Shown: positions 1 to 9,114 of the stretch, piece by piece
Layout: every line of letters begins with the position of its first letter
How positions within the stretch are numbered: position 1 is the stretch's first letter
Program-made: the position numbers and the translations under genes
Source of the DNA: Streptomyces sp. ASQP_92
GTDB taxonomy: Bacteria > Actinomycetota > Actinomycetes > Streptomycetales > Streptomycetaceae
Direction of reading: 5' to 3'
DNA: 64,000 bases
Assembly: GCF_025399895.1 (NCBI RefSeq)
Contig: NZ_JAODUA010000002.1
Span: 703,062-767,061, forward strand
Notes under the pieces: generated by a model
What the model was told of the DNA's origin: nothing
Databases searched by the model: none
What the model saw: only the letters and a program-made list of their open reading frames with translations

Positions 1-27
1 GCCGGACGTGGTGAGCGCCACGCGCAT
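1..27 (-). CDS. possible 5' end of a leftward gene cut by the window edge
   Basis: Read leftward from an ATG at 27, the edge encodes MRVALTTSG. This resembles the first residues of family-28-type glycosyltransferases, which often begin MRVLLTxxGSRGD. Only nine residues are visible and the upstream GGCGG is a poor RBS, so this is only a suggestion. The same frame stays open further upstream and the true start could lie there. Confidence 0.2.
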
Positions 28-153
28 CCAGCCGCCGAACAGGGCGGGCGCGGGTGCGCTCCCGGCTCCCCGGACCGGCCCGGCGCAAACCCGCCGTCCC
101 GGAACCGGCAACGAAAGTTGCCACCACCGTCCGGCGGGCGCACGCTCCTGCCT

Positions 154-1062
154 ATGACCCCACACAACGATTCCGCCCCCGCCCACCAGCACGGCCACGG
201 TCACCAGCACGGCGACCTCGACTGGGAGGCCATGGCGGCCCACCTGGAGAACAGCGGTGAACTCCATCTCCCCGTCCTGGGCCCGACGGCGGCCCGGCTG
301 AGCGAACTGCTCGGCCCCGACCGGAGGGCCCGGCGCGTCCTCGACATCGGCAGCGGGCCGGGGGTCATGACCTCGGTACTCGCCGAGACGTTCGCGGACG
401 CCGAAGTGGTGGCGGTGGACGGGGCGCCCGCGCTCCTGGAGCACACCCGGGGCCGTGCCGAGCGGCTCGGCGTCGGCGCCCGGGTCGGCGTCCGGCACGC
501 GGAACTGCCCGAGGGCCTGGACGACGGGCTCGGCACGGCGGACCTGATCTGGAGCAGCAAGGCCGTGCACCACGTCGGCGACCAGCAGGGAGTGCTGGAC
601 GCGCTGGCCCGGCTGCTGAACCCGGGGGGCCTGCTCGCCGTCGCGGAGGGCGGTCTGCCCCCGCGCTTCCTGCCGCGCGACATCGGCACCGGAAGGCCGG
701 GGCTACAGGCCCGGCTCGACGCCGCCCAGGAGCACTGGTTCGAGATCATGCGGGCCGAGCTGCCCGGCAGCACCACCGTGGTCGAGGACTGGCCCGCGAT
801 GCTGCGCCGCGCCGGCCTCACCCGGGTCCACAGCTTCACGTTCCTGCTCGACCTGCCCGCACCGCTCGGCGGGCCGGCCCGCACCTTCCTGCACGCCCAG
901 CTCACCCGCCTGCGCGAGATGATGGGCGAGTCCCTGGACGCCGACGACGTCAAGACCCTCGACCTGCTGCTCGACTCCGACGCGCCGGACGGCATCCTGC
1001 ACCGGCCCGACGCCTTCCTGCTCTCGGCCACCACGGTCCACACGGGCGTACGCCCCGCTTGA
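154..1062 (+). CDS. class I SAM-dependent methyltransferase with His-rich N-terminus
   Basis: About 302 residues. Motif I is clear (VLDIGSGPG near residue 60), followed by an acidic motif II (VVAVDG) and a motif IV-like segment (DLIWSSKAVHHV), all typical of the Rossmann-fold methyltransferase_11/25 type that transfers a methyl group from SAM. The substrate cannot be read from the sequence. The first 20 residues contain a His/Gly run (HQHGHGHQHGD) that could bind metal or simply be disordered. I chose the ATG at 154; a TTG 36 bases upstream is in frame and would add 12 residues. No neighbouring gene shares its strand, so it is probably monocistronic. Confidence 0.85.
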   Translation: MTPHNDSAPAHQHGHGHQHGDLDWEAMAAHLENSGELHLPVLGPTAARLSELLGPDRRARRVLDIGSGPGVMTSVLAETFADAEVVAVDGAPALLEHTRGRAERLGVGARVGVRHAELPEGLDDGLGTADLIWSSKAVHHVGDQQGVLDALARLLNPGGLLAVAEGGLPPRFLPRDIGTGRPGLQARLDAAQEHWFEIMRAELPGSTTVVEDWPAMLRRAGLTRVHSFTFLLDLPAPLGGPARTFLHAQLTRLREMMGESLDADDVKTLDLLLDSDAPDGILHRPDAFLLSATTVHTGVRPA

Positions 1063-1181
1063 CGGCCGCGCCCGGGTCCCAACTCCTGCTCACATCAAGG
1101 TAGTTGGGTCCGTCGCGCCGGGTGGGCGTCACTCAGTAATGTGCGGACGCCCACCGCCCGACCCCCGCCCTGGACGCACGG

Positions 1182-2576
1182 CTAGCGCTGGACGTGGCCC
1201 TTGGCGAGGTCCCACTCGCGGTGCAGGGAGCCCAGGGGAATGCGGTGCTCGATCACCGGTGTGCCGAACACCGAGAGGTGGAAGTCGAGTCGGCCATTGA
1301 GGTCGAAGCCGCCGTACACCGCCCAGGACGCGCTCGCCGATGCCGTGCCGGTGCTGGACGCGGCCGCCTCGGCCGAGGCCTCCCCGCGCAGATAGGGGGC
1401 GAAGTCCGCGGTGACGCCGACGGCCCCGTACAGGCCGACCGAGGCCTCGGCGCCGAGCGCGCCCTTGACCTTTCCGGCCGCCGATACCTTCGCGTCCACC
1501 GGCGTGCTGTGCACGGCCGACGCGCTGACCGGGGCCCAGCCCTTGCCCGCCGTGTAGCTGCCGCCGACCCGGAAGTCGCCCTTCACGTCCTGCTGGACGT
1601 CGAGGGTGACCTGACCGTCGGCCTCCACCTGCACGTAACAGGTCAGGTCGAGATTGACGACTACGGGCACCGGCCCCACCTGGATGACCGGGGCGCTGTG
1701 CAGCTTGGCGAACGGGATCCGGCGCGGTGCCCCCGTGCTCGCGGCGGCGCGGCCCTTGAGCGCCCACCGCGAGGACCAGTCACCGCTCATGCCGAGGAAG
1801 GCGGAACCGGGGCCGTGCCCGCCGTCCTTGCCGCCGTCGTAGGAGAACTGCACCTGGGGGGCGAGCTGGACGAAGCCGGAGACCGAGGCCGCCGCCGAGG
1901 CGGGGGCGTCCTTGGCGGTGTCCACCGCGGCGTTCACATCGAGGCGCAGATCCCCCAGCGGCAGCTTCGCGCCCTGCGGCCCGAACCGCACGCCCTGGCT
2001 CTTGGCCCACGAGATGGTGACGCCCTTCATCAGGGGCACGACGCTCACCGAGGCGGGGTCGACCGCCACCTTGCCGTCGGCCTTGTCGTCCTTGAGGACG
2101 GAGGCCAGCGTCGTGGGGGCGGTCTTGACCTCGGTGCCGCGGTCGGTCCTGCCGACGACCTCGGTGACCTTGGCGAGCAGCCCGTCGGGGGCGCCCGGCG
2201 CGGGCGCGCTGGCGATGACGTCGCCGACGGCGACGGGCTTGCCGGGCGCGGGAGAGTGGCTCGGCGTGGCGGTGTGACCCTGGGGGGCCGCGGCTATGAC
2301 GGCGCGCCCGCTCGCCCTGTCGTAGGAGGCGACCTTCAGCGAGGACTTCTCCGGCTGCCCCGCGCCGCTGCGCGTACGGGCCAGCGGTGTCGGGGCCGGC
2401 GAGCCCTGCGGCGCGGCGTTCACTTCGAGCTGCTGGGTCCCGTCCGCCGCCGACGAGGGGGTGGCCGCGCTTCCCGGCCCGGCCGCCGCGGTGGGCGGCG
2501 GCGCGGAACAGCCCGTGCCGGCCAGCGCGAGTGCGGTCAGGCCGGGGAGCAGGAGGCGTCTGGTGAGCGTGCGCAC
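1182..2576 (-). CDS. putative secreted lipoprotein, function unknown
   Basis: 464 residues from a GTG start. The N-terminus is a lipoprotein signal: RR followed by LLLPGLTALALAG and lipobox AGTGC, with the modified Cys at about residue 23. A low-complexity Pro/Ala/Ser/Thr linker runs to about residue 110, as expected for a protein tethered to the membrane across the wall. The remainder is rich in Ala, Val and Gly and looks beta-rich. A segment near residues 330-345 (VTLDVQQDVKG) and the alternating C-terminal part suggest an extracellular barrel or sandwich. I do not recognise a named family. The gene is transcribed alone, opposite to the methyltransferase, and a short intergenic stretch separates their 3' ends. 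Confidence 0.75.
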   Translation of the reverse strand: MRTLTRRLLLPGLTALALAGTGCSAPPPTAAAGPGSAATPSSAADGTQQLEVNAAPQGSPAPTPLARTRSGAGQPEKSSLKVASYDRASGRAVIAAAPQGHTATPSHSPAPGKPVAVGDVIASAPAPGAPDGLLAKVTEVVGRTDRGTEVKTAPTTLASVLKDDKADGKVAVDPASVSVVPLMKGVTISWAKSQGVRFGPQGAKLPLGDLRLDVNAAVDTAKDAPASAAASVSGFVQLAPQVQFSYDGGKDGGHGPGSAFLGMSGDWSSRWALKGRAAASTGAPRRIPFAKLHSAPVIQVGPVPVVVNLDLTCYVQVEADGQVTLDVQQDVKGDFRVGGSYTAGKGWAPVSASAVHSTPVDAKVSAAGKVKGALGAEASVGLYGAVGVTADFAPYLRGEASAEAAASSTGTASASASWAVYGGFDLNGRLDFHLSVFGTPVIEHRIPLGSLHREWDLAKGHVQR

Positions 2577-2708
2577 GTAGGTGTGACCTTCGAGTTGGGG
2601 GAGTGGCCGCTACCGACAGGTAACGTAAAGATGATCATGCCATGGGCCCGAGCCCCCGGTCATCTTCGTACCCTGCCAACTCGCCTGCTCCACAAGGCTG
2701 TTGAAGCT

Positions 2709-4133
2709 TCACTCACGCGGGGTGCCCGTGGCCTCCAGGGGTGCCGTGCGCCGCCACGGATGCAGGGCCTCCAACTGGGCTGCCAGATCGAGCAGTTGAT
2801 GCTCCGAACCGGGCCGCCCGACGAGCTGCACGGAACCGGGCAGGCCCGAGGGCAGCGTCCCGAACGGCATCGCGAGGGCGGGCCGGCCGGAGAGGTTCCA
2901 GGGCGGGGTCATCGGCGAGCAGGCGGTGTTGGCCAGCACGTTGGCCGACCAGCCGCGCTCGTGCCACGCGCCGGCCGCCGGCCCCGGACGGGCGAGCGCC
3001 GGGGTGAGCAGCACGTCGTACTCCTCGAAGAACGGGTCGAGCCGCTCGTTCAGCGCCGCGCGGTGGTCCGTGCGGAACATGCCGAGCCGTCCGGCCAGTC
3101 GCCCGATCCGCGCGTGGCGCCGGGTGCGGGGCGCCAGCAGGCGCGGATCGAGACCGCGGGCGTCCTGCGCGACGCCCCCGGTCCAGCGGGCCAGGATCAC
3201 CGCGCCGAAGGACAGCGGGTAGGGCGGATGGGCGGTCGCCACGCGATGGCCCGCCCCGGAGAGCGTGCGAGCGGCCCGCCGGGCGAGCGCGGCGTAGGCG
3301 GCACCGACGCGGACCCCCGCGATCGGGCTGCGCGTCGAGAACGCGATGGTGAGCCGGCCGCTCCGGCGTCCCGGCGAGGGGGCGCCCTCGTCCTCCTGTC
3401 CGCCGGACCCGTCCCCGGCCAGGTCCCCGGCCAGGTCCCCGGCCGGTTCGCCCGCGAGCACCGAGAACATCAGGCGCGCGTCGGCGGCGGTCGTCGCCAG
3501 CGGCCCGTGCTCCGACATCCCGAACCAGCCTCCGCCGAGTTCGACGGGTATCCGGCCCGTGCCCGGCTTGAGCCCGATGAGCCCGCAGTGCGCGGCGGGA
3601 ATGCGCAGGGAGCCCATGCCGTCGTTGCCGAGCGCGATCGGCACCAGGCCCGCCGCGACGGCCGCCGCGCTGCCCCCGGACGAGCCGCCCGCCGTACGGG
3701 TCGGATCCCAGGGGTTGCGGGCGATGCCGTGCACCCCGTCCGTGGTGCCGAAGACACACAGCTCCGGTACGTGGGTGAGCCCCACCACCACCGCGCCCGC
3801 CGCCCTGAGCCTGGCCACCGTGACATGGTCCTCGGCGGCCGGGACGGTGGAGGTGGCCGCGGAACCGTTGCGGGTGCTCTCGCCGCGTACCGGCAGATTG
3901 TCCTTGATGGCCACCGGCACGCCCGCGAGCGGCAGTTGGGCCAGATCGGGTCGTGCCCCGACCTCGTCCGCCTCGGCCAGCGCGGCGGCGCGCACCACGC
4001 GGAACGCGCCGACGCGGCCGTTCACTTCGGCGATCCGGGCCAGATGGTCGGCCACCACTTCCCGTGGCGTGGCCTCCTTGCGGCGCACCGCCTCGGCCAA
4101 CTCGACGGCGGTCCGGCCTGCCCACTTGCTCAC
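2709..4133 (-). CDS. amidase-signature family amidase
   Basis: 474 residues. It carries the amidase-signature Ser-cisSer-Lys machinery: Lys77 in AIKDN, the GGSSGGSAAA loop at residues 149-158, and the nucleophile region NDGMGSLRIPA with Ser175. The family usually has DxGGSIR at this last site, so this is a slight variant. Such enzymes hydrolyse amides to acid and ammonia in the cytoplasm. The GTG start at 4133 is preceded by GAGGAGCCATC, an excellent RBS; frame continuing upstream is not needed. A Gly/Asp repeat (AGDLAGDLAGD, about residue 250) is encoded by a short tandem DNA repeat. It lies just downstream of the tautomerase gene on the same strand, so co-transcription is possible. Confidence 0.9.
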   Translation of the reverse strand: MSKWAGRTAVELAEAVRRKEATPREVVADHLARIAEVNGRVGAFRVVRAAALAEADEVGARPDLAQLPLAGVPVAIKDNLPVRGESTRNGSAATSTVPAAEDHVTVARLRAAGAVVVGLTHVPELCVFGTTDGVHGIARNPWDPTRTAGGSSGGSAAAVAAGLVPIALGNDGMGSLRIPAAHCGLIGLKPGTGRIPVELGGGWFGMSEHGPLATTAADARLMFSVLAGEPAGDLAGDLAGDGSGGQEDEGAPSPGRRSGRLTIAFSTRSPIAGVRVGAAYAALARRAARTLSGAGHRVATAHPPYPLSFGAVILARWTGGVAQDARGLDPRLLAPRTRRHARIGRLAGRLGMFRTDHRAALNERLDPFFEEYDVLLTPALARPGPAAGAWHERGWSANVLANTACSPMTPPWNLSGRPALAMPFGTLPSGLPGSVQLVGRPGSEHQLLDLAAQLEALHPWRRTAPLEATGTPRE

Positions 4134-4240
4134 GATGGCTCCTCGGTTGGCTGGGTCACGAAGACTGAGGAGGCCACTGTGTACGGTCGTGCGCGCCCTG
4201 TCGACAGTGCGATCTGCCCCGACCGGGGCCGCCGGCTTCC

Positions 4241-4669
4241 TCATGCCGGAGGCCGGCCGGAAGCGGAGTCCGGGGAGATCGCCGGGGCGGGGGAGTACTG
4301 CGCGGTGCCATGGCCCAATGACCAGTCGATCGAGCTGTTCTCGGTGAGCGCGATGAACACGTTGCGCGGCTCGGTACCCGCGTAGGCGTGGGCCAGTTCG
4401 GCGATCCGCCGGTAGAGCGCCCGCTTCCGTTCCGGGGTCCGCCCGGCGCGCAAGGTGATCGCCACGTACACGATGCCGTCGTCGCGCGGGATCCCGAGGT
4501 AGTCGCCGTACCGCAGCGTGCCACCGGTCCCGTCGTGGCCGACGAGAACCTGGAACCGGTCGTCGGGCGGGATGTCGAGGGTCTCGACGAGGGAGTCGTG
4601 CACGGCATGGCCAAGGGCGTCGAGACGCTCGCCGTCGGCGCCGAGGGCGTCGATGCGGACAAACGGCAT
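4241..4669 (-). CDS. tautomerase family protein
   Basis: 142 residues. After removal of Met the protein begins with Pro (MPFVRID), the catalytic base of the 4-oxalocrotonate tautomerase superfamily. The spacing and length fit the Tautomerase_2 group (segments DDRFQVLVGHD, IVYVAITLRAGR and NVFIALTENSSIDWS). These enzymes shift proton positions on small keto/enol acids, and the substrate is unknown here. The ATG at 4669 has GAGAGGA upstream. The last 20 residues are Pro/Ser/Ala rich and look like an extension. A near-perfect palindrome lies 80 bases upstream of the start and is a likely operator. Confidence 0.85.
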   Translation of the reverse strand: MPFVRIDALGADGERLDALGHAVHDSLVETLDIPPDDRFQVLVGHDGTGGTLRYGDYLGIPRDDGIVYVAITLRAGRTPERKRALYRRIAELAHAYAGTEPRNVFIALTENSSIDWSLGHGTAQYSPAPAISPDSASGRPPA

Positions 4670-4748
4670 TAAGGGGTTCCTCTCTCCGGTCGTCGGCCGA
4701 GCGGGCTGGGGTGCGCGGTGCACTCCGCCTTCTCGGGTGGTGACATCA

Positions 4749-4770
4749 CTGTACATACTAGTAGGTACAG
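4749..4770. promoter_or_regulatory. 22-bp near-perfect palindrome, probable operator
   Basis: CTGTACATACTAG followed by TAGGTACAG reads as an inverted repeat with 10 of 11 pairs matching. It resembles TetR- or GntR-type operators and lies upstream of the leftward tautomerase/amidase genes. No regulator gene is adjacent: the 78 bases to the right, before the glutaminase stop, hold no recognisable protein. Confidence 0.55.
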
Positions 4771-4855
4771 TGGGGTCATGGGGATCTCTGGCCCTGGGCG
4801 GGATGCCCTTGCTCGACGCCCAACTCCTGTGTCCAGCCAGCGCTTTGACGTAGCG

Positions 4856-5773
4856 TCAGAAAACCGACAGGCCCGTCAACGTCGTGAAGCGGTCCAGTGC
4901 CGCCACCCCCGCCACCGAGTTGCCGCGCTCGTCCAGGCCCGGGCTCCAGACGCACAGGGTGCAGCGGCCGGGCACGACGGCGATGATGCCGCCGCCGACG
5001 CCGCTCTTGCCGGGCAGCCCCACACGGTGGGCGAAGTCGCCGGCCGCGTCATAGGTGCCGCAGGTGAGCATGACCGCGTTGATCTGCTTGGCCCTGCTGC
5101 GGGTGAGGAGGGACGAACCGTCGGCGAGTATGCCGTGCCGGGCCAGGAAACCGGCGGCGCGCGCCAGGTCGGCGCAGGACGCTTCGAGGGAGCACTGGCG
5201 GATGTACTGGTCCAGGAGGTCCGGCACCGGGTTGCCGATGTTGCCGTAGGACGCCATGAAATGGGCGAGTGCGGCGTTGCGATCGCTGTGGGCGGCCTCG
5301 GAGGTGGCGACCTGCTCGTTGAAGTCGAGGCGGTCGTTGCCGGACTCGGTGCGAAGGAACGTGCGCAGGGTCCCGGCCGCGTCGCCGGTCAGGGTCTGGA
5401 GGCGATCGGTGACCACGAGCGCGCCCGCGTTGATGAACGGGTTGCGCGGGATCCCCGCCTCGTACTCCAGCTGCACCAGCGAGTTGAAGGGGTTTCCGGA
5501 GGGCTCGCGCCCGACGTGCTCCCAGAGCTCCTCGCCCTCCCGGGAGAGGCACAGGGCGAGGGTGAAGACCTTGGTGATGGACTGGGTGGAGAACGGGTGC
5601 TGCCAGTCGCCCACCCCGTAGACGGTGCCGTCGAGTTCGGCGACGGCCATTCCGAACCGCCGGGGGTCGGCCGAGGCCAGGACGGGGATGTAATCGGCCG
5701 GGCGGCCGCGGCCGGGGGTGGCGGCGATCTCGGTGGCGATGCGGTCCAGGACCGACTGGAAGGACGTGGACAC
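4856..5773 (-). CDS. glsA: glutaminase A
   Basis: 305 residues, the usual length for the beta-lactamase-fold glutaminase family that converts glutamine to glutamate and ammonia. Visible signatures are STQSITKVF (the catalytic Ser-x-x-Lys in QSITK), NPFNSLVQLEYE, GIPRNPFINAGA, the GNDRL and NAALAHFMASYGNI segments and the C-terminal GKSGVGGGI. The start is a GTG (VSTSFQSVL) with GGAG upstream; an in-frame start 15 codons earlier would add residues not normal for the family. It is a single gene, separated from the SDR gene by about 160 bases. Confidence 0.93.
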   Translation of the reverse strand: MSTSFQSVLDRIATEIAATPGRGRPADYIPVLASADPRRFGMAVAELDGTVYGVGDWQHPFSTQSITKVFTLALCLSREGEELWEHVGREPSGNPFNSLVQLEYEAGIPRNPFINAGALVVTDRLQTLTGDAAGTLRTFLRTESGNDRLDFNEQVATSEAAHSDRNAALAHFMASYGNIGNPVPDLLDQYIRQCSLEASCADLARAAGFLARHGILADGSSLLTRSRAKQINAVMLTCGTYDAAGDFAHRVGLPGKSGVGGGIIAVVPGRCTLCVWSPGLDERGNSVAGVAALDRFTTLTGLSVF

Positions 5774-5934
5774 GCTCAACTCGCTCCGGCTTTCTGCGGC
5801 ACTGCACGACCCCACCACCCTACGGCCCCGACGGCAGACGTTCCTACGCGGCCGCCCAGGTGGGGGGCGGTCTTTCGGTCGGCAGTGGGGGCGTGGAGCG
5901 GGGGATCGGGCCGTGGCGAGGGCGCGAGCGGCGG

Positions 5935-6885
5935 TTACGCGAAGCCGAGGCGCGGATCGGTGCCGGTCAGTTCACAGCTGGCGGCCCACAGCCCGGCGGC
6001 GACACGGGGATCGGCCATGTGGGCCGGGACGGGTTCGAGCCGTGGGGTCCCCCGTAGGCCGAAGACCCTCGGTCCCCACAACTGGCCTCCCCGCACTTCC
6101 GGGTCGAGGACGGCCCGCACGATGGGCCAGGCACCGGCGTCCTTGCCCTGCACCATGAGCCCGGCGGGCAGGGCGCGCAGCCGCTCGCCGGGAGTGGTCA
6201 GGTGGATGGGCGGCCGGGACGGGGTGAGGGAGTCCAGGGCGCCGCCGGGGTGGGCCACCACGCTGAGCACCGGGCTGCCCAGGGCGCGCAGATGCCGGTC
6301 GAGTGCGAAACCGAAGGACATCTGCGCCAGCTTCGACCGCCCGTAGGTGCGCTTGGGCCGGTAGTCCTCGTGCGCGTGCAGATCGTTCAGGTCCAACCGC
6401 TCGGAACGCGCCGCGAAGCTGCCCACCGTCACGACGCGGGCCGCCGGTGCCGCCGAGAGCAGCGGGGCCAGGTGCTGGGTGAGGGCGAAGTGGCCGAGGT
6501 GATTGGTGGCGAACATCAGCTCGTGGCCGTCCTTGGTCTCGCGGCGCGGCGGGTCGTCGAGCGCGATCCCGGCGTTGTGGACCACGGCGTCGAGGTGATC
6601 GAGGTCGAGCCGGTCCGCGGCGGTCTTCAGGGACGAGGGATCGGCGAGGTCCAGGTGGAGGTGGCGCAGGTCGGCCCCGGCGGCGCGGGAGCGGATCGAG
6701 GCCATGGCCGCGTCGGCCTTCGCGGCGTCCCGGCTGCCCAGCACCACGACGGCGCCGGTGGCGGCGAGCTGCTCCGCGACGAAGTAGCCGATTCCGGCGT
6801 TGCCCCCGGTGACCAGGAAGGCCCTGCCCTCGGCCGACGGGAGCCGGTGGACGTCCCACGAGCGGTTCTGGGGTGCGGAAGACAC
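5935..6885 (-). CDS. short-chain dehydrogenase/reductase
   Basis: 316 residues with a classic Rossmann NAD(P) site TGGNAGIG at 26-33, NAG at 104-106, catalytic Ser156 (VGSFAAR) and YGRSK giving Tyr181 and Lys185. The overall pattern is like retinol-dehydrogenase/WW-oxidoreductase-type SDRs, which are common in Streptomyces and act on varied carbonyls or alcohols. The substrate is not predictable. The GTG start at 6885 has AAGGAG nine bases upstream. It is preceded by a 450-base non-coding stretch and is probably monocistronic. Confidence 0.9.
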   Translation of the reverse strand: MSSAPQNRSWDVHRLPSAEGRAFLVTGGNAGIGYFVAEQLAATGAVVVLGSRDAAKADAAMASIRSRAAGADLRHLHLDLADPSSLKTAADRLDLDHLDAVVHNAGIALDDPPRRETKDGHELMFATNHLGHFALTQHLAPLLSAAPAARVVTVGSFAARSERLDLNDLHAHEDYRPKRTYGRSKLAQMSFGFALDRHLRALGSPVLSVVAHPGGALDSLTPSRPPIHLTTPGERLRALPAGLMVQGKDAGAWPIVRAVLDPEVRGGQLWGPRVFGLRGTPRLEPVPAHMADPRVAAGLWAASCELTGTDPRLGFA

Positions 6886-7335
6886 GATGACAGGCTCCTT
6901 GCGCTGGGGCAGTGTGCTCACGGGGAGCACCGGCCCGTCCAAAGTCGCAACCTCCGCCGACATTCCGCCGACACGTCGCGATCACCACCGACAGAGTCCC
7001 GACACGCCATATTCGGGTGCCGCCCGGTCCCGGTGATGGGTACGGTTGCGGCCAGGGGGCGCCCGGTGCGCGGGACATGGGTACTTCGGTGCCAGAGGAC
7101 CGGGTTCGGCCCGGCGGCCGGGAGCGATCCCGGCAGTGGTGTAAGCAGCACACTGGCTTAATTCACTACCCATGGCCGACCTTGATCTCGGGCGCCCCCT
7201 GTTCGCGAACCACGCCTCCGAGCCGCACCTCGGGTCGGCACGCAGCGGACGCGGCGCATGACACGAACGAGGGGGCTTCCCCGGCGGGAAGCCCCCTCGC
7301 GCGATCCGCTCCGCACCTTGCGGAGCCGGGGCGTC
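6886..7335. other. 450-base intergenic region
   Basis: This holds the leader of the SDR gene and the 3' flank of the transporter gene. I find no convincing protein: the open frames are Pro/Arg-rich shadows without RBSs. The only clear element is the 13-bp hairpin at 7268-7299. Confidence 0.6.
7268..7299 (-). terminator. strong hairpin terminator of the MHS transporter gene
   Basis: Arms CGAGGGGGCTTCC and GGAAGCCCCCTCG pair perfectly over 13 bp around a 6-base loop, 36 bases after the transporter stop. No T-tract follows, as is usual in Streptomyces. Confidence 0.8.
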
Positions 7336-8787
7336 TCAGGCGCGCTGCGCGGCGACGAGTTCCGCCGCCTCCTCGTCGGTGGCGACCGACGGCGGCGAAC
7401 CCTCCAGCGGCTTGCGGGCGGTCTCCTTCATGGCGAGCGCGGCCACCAGGCCGACAAGACCGGCCAGCATCGTGTAGAAGGCGGGCATCAGGTCGTTGCC
7501 GGTCGCGCCGATCAGGCCCTGGACCACGAGCGGCGTCGTACCGCCGAACAGCGACACCGAGATGTTGAACCCGATGGAGAGCGAGCCGTAGCGGATCGCC
7601 GTCGGGAACAGGGCGGGCAGCGCCGAGGACATGGTGCCCATGTAGCAGACCAGGGCGAGACCCAGCAGGAGCAGCCCGGTGAAGACCGCGGCCGTGCCGC
7701 CCTGCTTGATGAGCAGGAAGCAGGGCACCGCGAGCACGATGAAGCCGAGCGAGCCACCGATCAGGACCGGCTTGCGGCCGACCCGGTCCGAGAGCCGGCC
7801 CACCGAGTTGATGATTGCCATCAGCACGATCATCACGGCCACGATGGACATCAGGCCGGCGGTCTCGTCGAAGCCAAGCGTGGAGAGGTAGGTCGGCATG
7901 TACGAGAGCAGCATGTAGTCGCAGATGTTGAACGCGGCCACCAACGCCAGGCACAACAGCATCGCCCGTCCGTTGCCGAAGAGGATGCGCTTGAGCGGCA
8001 GCTTCTCGTGCTCGACGGCGGAAGGCCCCGCTTCCTCCAGCTTCTTGAAGGCGGGGGACTCGTCGAGCTTCAGCCGCAGATACAGGCCGACGACGCCGAG
8101 CGGCCCGGCCACCAGGAACGGAATCCGCCAGCCCCACTGCTGCATCGCGTCATCGCTGAGCAGCACGGTGAGCGCGGTCACCAGGGACGCGGCCACGGTG
8201 TAGCCGATCAGCGTGCCGAACTCCAGGAAGGAACCCCAGAACCCCCGGCGCTTGTCCGGTGCGTACTCCGCGATGAACGTGGCGGCGCCCCCGTACTCGC
8301 CGCCGGTCGAGAAGCCCTGGACCATGCGGCACAGGATCAGCAGGACGGGCGCCCAGACGCCGATGGTCGCGTAACTGGGGATCAGGCCGATCGCCAGCGT
8401 CGCCGCGGCCATCATGATCATGGTGAGGGCGAGGATCTTCTTCCGTCCGACCCGGTCACCGAGCGGCCCGAAGAACATGCCGCCCAGGGGCCGGACCAGG
8501 AAGGCGGCGGCGAACGTCGCCAGCGACGCGATGACCTGCATGGTGTCACCGGCGCCGGAGAAGAAGACCTTGCCGATGATGACGGCGAGATAGGAGTAGA
8601 CGCCGAAGTCGAACCACTCCATGGCATTGCCCAGCGCCGTGGCCTTGACCGCGCGCTTGACGGCGGCCTCGTCGGTGACGGTGATGTCCGAGCGGCGCAG
8701 CGCGGGGTTGCGCCTGCGATGAATCGCCCGGAACAGGGAACGGTGCCGGGTGACTGCCTCTGGTTGATGATCTTCGGTGCTCAGCAC
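7336..8787 (-). CDS. MHS/ProP-type MFS metabolite:proton symporter
   Basis: 483 residues with about 12 hydrophobic segments. The N-terminal part has ALGNAMEWFDFGVYSYLA, the hallmark of the metabolite:H+ symporter family that includes ProP and the shikimate and citrate carriers. The loop 2-3 motif LGDRVGRKK and its repeat LSDRVGRKP in the second half mark MFS architecture, and QGFSTGGEYGGAA is also a family signature. The substrate is probably an osmolyte (proline/betaine) or a carboxylate, which cannot be decided here. I chose the GTG at 8787 (VLSTEDHQ) with GAGAGAGACG upstream. The final 20 residues are Glu/Ala-rich and cytoplasmic. It diverges from the phosphotransferase gene. Confidence 0.9.
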   Translation of the reverse strand: MLSTEDHQPEAVTRHRSLFRAIHRRRNPALRRSDITVTDEAAVKRAVKATALGNAMEWFDFGVYSYLAVIIGKVFFSGAGDTMQVIASLATFAAAFLVRPLGGMFFGPLGDRVGRKKILALTMIMMAAATLAIGLIPSYATIGVWAPVLLILCRMVQGFSTGGEYGGAATFIAEYAPDKRRGFWGSFLEFGTLIGYTVAASLVTALTVLLSDDAMQQWGWRIPFLVAGPLGVVGLYLRLKLDESPAFKKLEEAGPSAVEHEKLPLKRILFGNGRAMLLCLALVAAFNICDYMLLSYMPTYLSTLGFDETAGLMSIVAVMIVLMAIINSVGRLSDRVGRKPVLIGGSLGFIVLAVPCFLLIKQGGTAAVFTGLLLLGLALVCYMGTMSSALPALFPTAIRYGSLSIGFNISVSLFGGTTPLVVQGLIGATGNDLMPAFYTMLAGLVGLVAALAMKETARKPLEGSPPSVATDEEAAELVAAQRA

Positions 8788-9114
8788 GCAACGTCTCTCT
8801 CGTTCGGCAACTGCAGGGGTGGCGGGTCGGACTGTCGCCGGACGGCTCACCCGCCGACGGCGTCCTCCGCCGAGCCCGCTTCCCGGACGGCCATGGCGCC
8901 GCGCCCCATGAAAATCGCCTCCACCTGCGTTGATCGCGTTTTCCGACAGAGGTACGTCTGGCCGCTTCCGCTGATCCCAAACGGGGTGGCCGAGAGCGCG
9001 ATGCCGAACCGGGAGGTGCTCCCGGCCCGGCGGAGGAGTCGCTTGAGGCGGCCCGGGCGGGGTGCGTCGCAAAACGGTTTGACCTTGGTGGGGCCGGGCG
9101 CTGGGATGGCGGCC
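8788..9114. other. divergent intergenic region
   Basis: These 327 bases lie between the leftward transporter and rightward phosphotransferase genes and must hold both promoters. I see no strong palindrome and no consensus -35/-10 pair. Confidence 0.5.

Noticed and set aside
1194..4385. A 1063-residue rightward open frame
   Set aside because: It is antisense to the lipoprotein and amidase genes, Arg/Gly-rich and without domain motifs: a high-GC shadow frame.
7258..9114. Long rightward frame leading into the phosphotransferase
   Set aside because: It is antisense to the MHS transporter and low complexity; only the APH part from about 9115 has family motifs.
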